NCBI GenBank assembly: GCA_002377855.1
Contig: DFQQ01000039.1
Coordinates: forward strand, 1,001 to 46,061
From: Acidovorax delafieldii
Lineage (GTDB): Bacteria; Pseudomonadota; Gammaproteobacteria; Burkholderiales; Burkholderiaceae_C
DNA length: 45,061 nucleotides
Direction: 5' to 3'
Every line of letters starts with the position of its first letter. The first letter of the stretch is position 1. Shown here one piece after another: positions 42,437 to 45,061 of the stretch. The position numbers and the translations under genes are program-made. The notes beneath the pieces were generated by a model, which was given only the letters and a program-made list of their open reading frames with translations, was not told where the DNA came from and ran no database searches.

Positions 42437-42895
42437 TCAGTGCCCGTCTTCGCTTCCTGCGGCCTGCACCACGCGGCGCGCCACCTCACCTGAAAACCCC
42501 CGGGTCAACAAGAAGCGCATTTGCTTGGCCCGGGCCTGTGGATCTGCAGCAGGCTCGCCAAACTTGCGGCGCCACACTTCTCGGGCGCGCTCCATTTCAC
42601 TGCCTTGCAGCCGCGCTACGGCTTGCTGCACTGCCTCCGCCCCCAGGCCTTTGGCCTGCAGCTCTTGCCGTATGCGTGACGCGCCCATGCGGGGGGCGCG
42701 GCGATGCAATACCGATTCGACCACCCGTGTTTCGCTGATGAAGTCTTTGGCCTGCAGATCATCGAGCACGGCGTTCAGGTCCTCGCCCTCTTGCACATGC
42801 GGGCTGAGCTTGCGCAGCAACTCGGCCCGCGAATGCTCCCGCTGACTGAGCAGCCGCAGTGCGCGGCCCTTGAGCGAAAGCGCAGTGAACCCCAT
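42437..42895 (-). CDS. recX: RecA regulatory protein RecX
   Basis: The 152-residue protein modulates RecA filaments. It is made of repeated three-helix units, as in other RecX proteins: KGRALRLLSQREHSRAELLR, LDDLQAKDFISETRVVESVL, RRAPRMGASRIRQELQAKGL, then KFGEPAADPQARAKQMRFLL and a final helix. It directly follows recA on the same strand, 76 bases away, with a dispersed repeat hairpin between them. The arrangement and length are standard. Confidence 0.95.
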   Translation of the reverse strand: MGFTALSLKGRALRLLSQREHSRAELLRKLSPHVQEGEDLNAVLDDLQAKDFISETRVVESVLHRRAPRMGASRIRQELQAKGLGAEAVQQAVARLQGSEMERAREVWRRKFGEPAADPQARAKQMRFLLTRGFSGEVARRVVQAAGSEDGH

Positions 42896-42917
42896 GTATT
42901 AAATTGCTTCTTTTTTG

Positions 42918-42957
42918 ATAGCTGCCAGCGCTTACCTGATAAGCGCTAGCAGGCCAT
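42918..42957 (+). repeat. Dispersed palindromic repeat, copy 8 (between recA and recX)
   Basis: CTGCCAGCGCTT (42922-42933) and AAGCGCTAGCAG (42941-42952) are near-perfect inverted arms with a seven-base loop. This is the clearest copy of the family in the window. It forms a stable hairpin in the recA-recX transcript. Confidence 0.85.
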
Positions 42958-42971
42958 TTGATCAAAACCGA

Positions 42972-44042
42972 TCACTCATCCGCAGTGGCGGCGGCCGCTT
43001 GCAGTGCGCCAGGCAACAGTGCAATGCCCAGGCCTTCGCGCACCTTGTTTTCGATCTCGCGGGCGAGTTCAGGGTTCTCACGCAGAAACTCGCGGGCGTT
43101 GTCGCGGCCCTGGCCGATTTTTTCACCGTTGTAGGCATACCAGGCGCCGCTTTTTTCGATGATCTTGGCGTTCACGCCCATGTCGATGATTTCCCCCTCG
43201 CGGCTGATACCTTCACCGAACAGGATGTCGAACTCGGCCGTCTTGAAGGGCGGGCTCACCTTGTTCTTCACCACTTTCACCTTGGTTTCGTTGCCAATGG
43301 CCTCGTCGCCCTTCTTGATGGTGCCCGTGCGGCGAATGTCCAGGCGCACCGAGGCGTAGAACTTGAGCGCGTTGCCACCGGTGGTGGTTTCGGGGCTGCC
43401 GAACATCACGCCGATCTTCATGCGGATCTGGTTGATGAAGATGACCGTGCAATTGGTCTTCTTGATGGTGGCGGTGAGTTTGCGCAGCGCCTGGCTCATC
43501 AGGCGGGCCTGCAGGCCGGGCAACGCATCGCCCATTTCGCCTTCGATTTCGGCTTTGGGCGTGAGCGCAGCGACCGAGTCCACCACGATCAGATCCACAG
43601 CGCCCGAGCGCACAAGGCTGTCCACAATTTCCAGCGCCTGCTCGCCGGTGTCGGGCTGGCTGATCAGCAAGTCAGACAGCTGCACACCCAGTTTTTGGGC
43701 GTACTGCACGTCCAGCGCGTGCTCGGCATCGACAAACGCGCAGGTGCCGGCCAGCTTTTGCATCTGGGCAATCACTTGCAGCGTGAGCGTGGTCTTGCCC
43801 GAAGACTCAGGACCGTAGATTTCGATCACACGGCCACGGGGCAGGCCACCCACGCCCAGCGCAATGTCCAGGCCCAGCGAGCCGGTGGAAACCACCTGGA
43901 TGTCCTCGATGGCTTCGCCTTCACCCAGGCGCATGATGGTGCCCTTGCCAAACTGCTTCTCGATCTGCGCCAGCGCTGCGGCCAGCGCCTTGGCCTTTTC
44001 GGTGTTCACGGGCAGGGCGGGGTTGGTACCTTTGACGTCCAT
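42972..44042 (-). CDS. recA: Recombinase RecA
   Basis: It forms filaments on single-stranded DNA, catalyses strand exchange and triggers LexA cleavage. The 356-residue length is normal. Walker A is GPESSGKTTL (about 71-80). The RecA signature ALKFYASVRLDIRR, the MAW-type region and the acidic C-terminal end are present. A perfect LexA box lies 53 bases before the start. The gene is divergent from the MarR gene and is followed by recX. Confidence 0.98.
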   Translation of the reverse strand: MDVKGTNPALPVNTEKAKALAAALAQIEKQFGKGTIMRLGEGEAIEDIQVVSTGSLGLDIALGVGGLPRGRVIEIYGPESSGKTTLTLQVIAQMQKLAGTCAFVDAEHALDVQYAQKLGVQLSDLLISQPDTGEQALEIVDSLVRSGAVDLIVVDSVAALTPKAEIEGEMGDALPGLQARLMSQALRKLTATIKKTNCTVIFINQIRMKIGVMFGSPETTTGGNALKFYASVRLDIRRTGTIKKGDEAIGNETKVKVVKNKVSPPFKTAEFDILFGEGISREGEIIDMGVNAKIIEKSGAWYAYNGEKIGQGRDNAREFLRENPELAREIENKVREGLGIALLPGALQAAAATADE

Positions 44043-44094
44043 GGAATGGCTCCTGAATAAAAACGAAGGGTCGTGGGCCAGTGGTTACAACATA

Positions 44095-44110
44095 CTGTTG
44101 TTAATAACAG
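44095..44110. promoter_or_regulatory. LexA (SOS) box upstream of recA
   Basis: CTGT (44095-44098), eight bases TGTTAATA, then ACAG (44107-44110) is a perfect CTGT-N8-ACAG match. It lies between recA and the divergent MarR gene and is much closer to recA (53 bases from its start). Confidence 0.93.
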
Positions 44111-44248
44111 CACTGGCTGCTTGACCAGTAATGTAGATGCGCATGAAATCCAAGTAAACCATTTTTTAGTCAGTTTGCCTTACTATCAAGTGCCTCTGTT
44201 TTAAACGCTTGGGAAGGCAGCAACCCAGCCCATGGAGCGAGTACCCCC

Positions 44249-44752
44249 ATGACCACCCCAGCCGCATCCCCCAGCCCTGCCCTGCCCGATGATGACTGGC
44301 GCCAGACCCACCTGGGCCGGCTGCTCGGCCACGCCATGCGCCGGTTCGACGCACGTGTGCTGCAACTCATGGCGCGCAATGTGGAGGTACCGCTGGCCCT
44401 GTCCAACCTCGCGGCCCGTGACCAGGTGGGCGCCGCGCACATCCACCTCACGCGGCATCTGGCGCTGGGGGGCGACCGGCTGACCGACTTGGCGCAACGT
44501 GCAGGCATGACCAAACAGTCGATGGCGCAACTGGTAGACCAGTGCGAAGCCTGGGGTTTGGTGACCCGAGCGCCTGATCCGCATGATGCGCGGGCGCGGC
44601 GGGTGCTTTTCACACCCACCGGGCTGGCGTGGCTCCAGGGCTTTCGCGAAGCCGTGAAGCAGGCTGAGGCGGAGTTCCGTGCCGAGGTGGGCAACGACAT
44701 CGCCACCGTGGTGGCCATCGGGCTGGAGGCGTACGCCGGGGGCGGCGACTAG
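44249..44752 (+). CDS. MarR-type winged-helix regulator
   Basis: The 167-residue protein has the MarR layout: an N-terminal dimer helix (LLGHAMRRFDARVLQLMARN), a winged-helix domain with recognition helix LAQRAGMTKQSMAQLVDQCE, a wing RAPDPHDARARRVLFTPTG, and a C-terminal dimerisation helix. It is divergent from recA and lies 139 bases from the LexA box. An upstream ATG at 44232 is out of frame and ends quickly. The ligand and targets are unknown. Confidence 0.88.
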   Translation: MTTPAASPSPALPDDDWRQTHLGRLLGHAMRRFDARVLQLMARNVEVPLALSNLAARDQVGAAHIHLTRHLALGGDRLTDLAQRAGMTKQSMAQLVDQCEAWGLVTRAPDPHDARARRVLFTPTGLAWLQGFREAVKQAEAEFRAEVGNDIATVVAIGLEAYAGGGD

Positions 44753-45061
44753 TCCCCCGCGGTCGATTTCTCAGAAGTCGAGAGCGGCCCAGCCATGCCG
44801 CACAAGCCAAGACAGCCCCGCATTTTCGGAGCGTCTGCAATGACCCGCATCTCGCCGCAGCGGCTTCTTGTGCCGCGAAGGCCACACCGCCACCCACACA
44901 CCGCCGGGCCCGTCTAACCCCATCCCACCCCGCAGGAGCACGGCAGTGGCAGCACGGTATTGCGGCCGGCTTGCGGCCAGCAACCGCTCCTTTTTTGGTA
45001 GCTATTTGCGCTTACCCCATGGGCGCCACATGCCAAAATTGCCTGATTAGCGACATACCTC
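44753..45061. other. Distal region with repeat copy; no gene supported
   Basis: 309 bases to the end of the window show no convincing reading frame. GCGGCC and GGCCGC-type short palindromes occur around 44960-44980. A dispersed repeat copy lies at 44991-45041. A gene may begin just beyond the window. Confidence 0.4.
44991..45041 (+). repeat. Dispersed palindromic repeat, copy 9
   Basis: TTTTTTGGTAGCTATTTGCGCTT, split here as a T-run and GGTAGCTATTTGCGCTT, is followed by a seven-base loop and GGGCGCCACATGCCAAAATTG. The layout is that of the family, with a more decayed left arm. Confidence 0.6.

Noticed and set aside
42915..44060. 381-codon open frame on the plus strand opposite recA
   Set aside because: It is an antisense shadow of recA.

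Overview
The window is GC-rich chromosomal DNA of a betaproteobacterium, most likely a Comamonadaceae of the Acidovorax type. This rests on the housekeeping gene set, the codon use, a LexA box of the CTGT-N8-ACAG form, and many copies of a short palindromic repeat that I associate with that family. No rRNA, tRNA or CRISPR array was seen.

Layout. (1) 1-5.7 kb: an RND efflux adaptor/pump pair and a degenerate HD-domain protein. (2) 6.0-14.0 kb: a glutathione peroxidase, then an eight-gene operon (FAD oxidoreductase, DUF1365, CFA-like methyltransferase, chalcone-isomerase-like protein, MFS transporter, DUF3833 lipoprotein, SDR, NTF2-like). It looks like a membrane fatty-acid modification pathway related to those run by sigmaE/ChrR in other Proteobacteria. 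(3) 14.0-18.6 kb, minus strand: a TetR regulator, a TRAP transporter (DctQ-DctM-DctP) and type II dehydroquinase AroQ. (4) 18.8-27.2 kb: GST, PurB, YaeQ, two small conserved proteins, a TerC-family protein behind a manganese (yybP-ykoY) riboswitch, an unknown protein, a small membrane protein, a secreted M48 protease and MoaC. (5) 27.3-38.9 kb: an accessory-looking segment with a broken integrase, an RTX metalloprotease, a type IV pilin with its accessory protein, and a five-gene signalling operon. (6) 39.1-45 kb: SucD, SucC, ArgC, RecX, RecA and a MarR regulator.

The most striking system is the minus-strand operon at 31.6-38.9 kb. It encodes a CHASE2-sensor Ser/Thr kinase, a PP2C phosphatase, a tandem-FHA protein, a CHASE2-sensor class III adenylate cyclase and a cyclic-nucleotide phosphodiesterase. 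It therefore holds a writer, eraser and reader for phosphothreonine, and a maker and breaker for cAMP, under two related periplasmic sensors. It lies directly upstream of a pilin gene with its own sigma54 promoter.

A second theme is the dispersed repeat. Nine copies were found by eye, and four overlap coding sequence: the C-terminus of the efflux adaptor, the signal peptides of the chalcone-isomerase-like protein and the M48 protease, and the middle of moaC.
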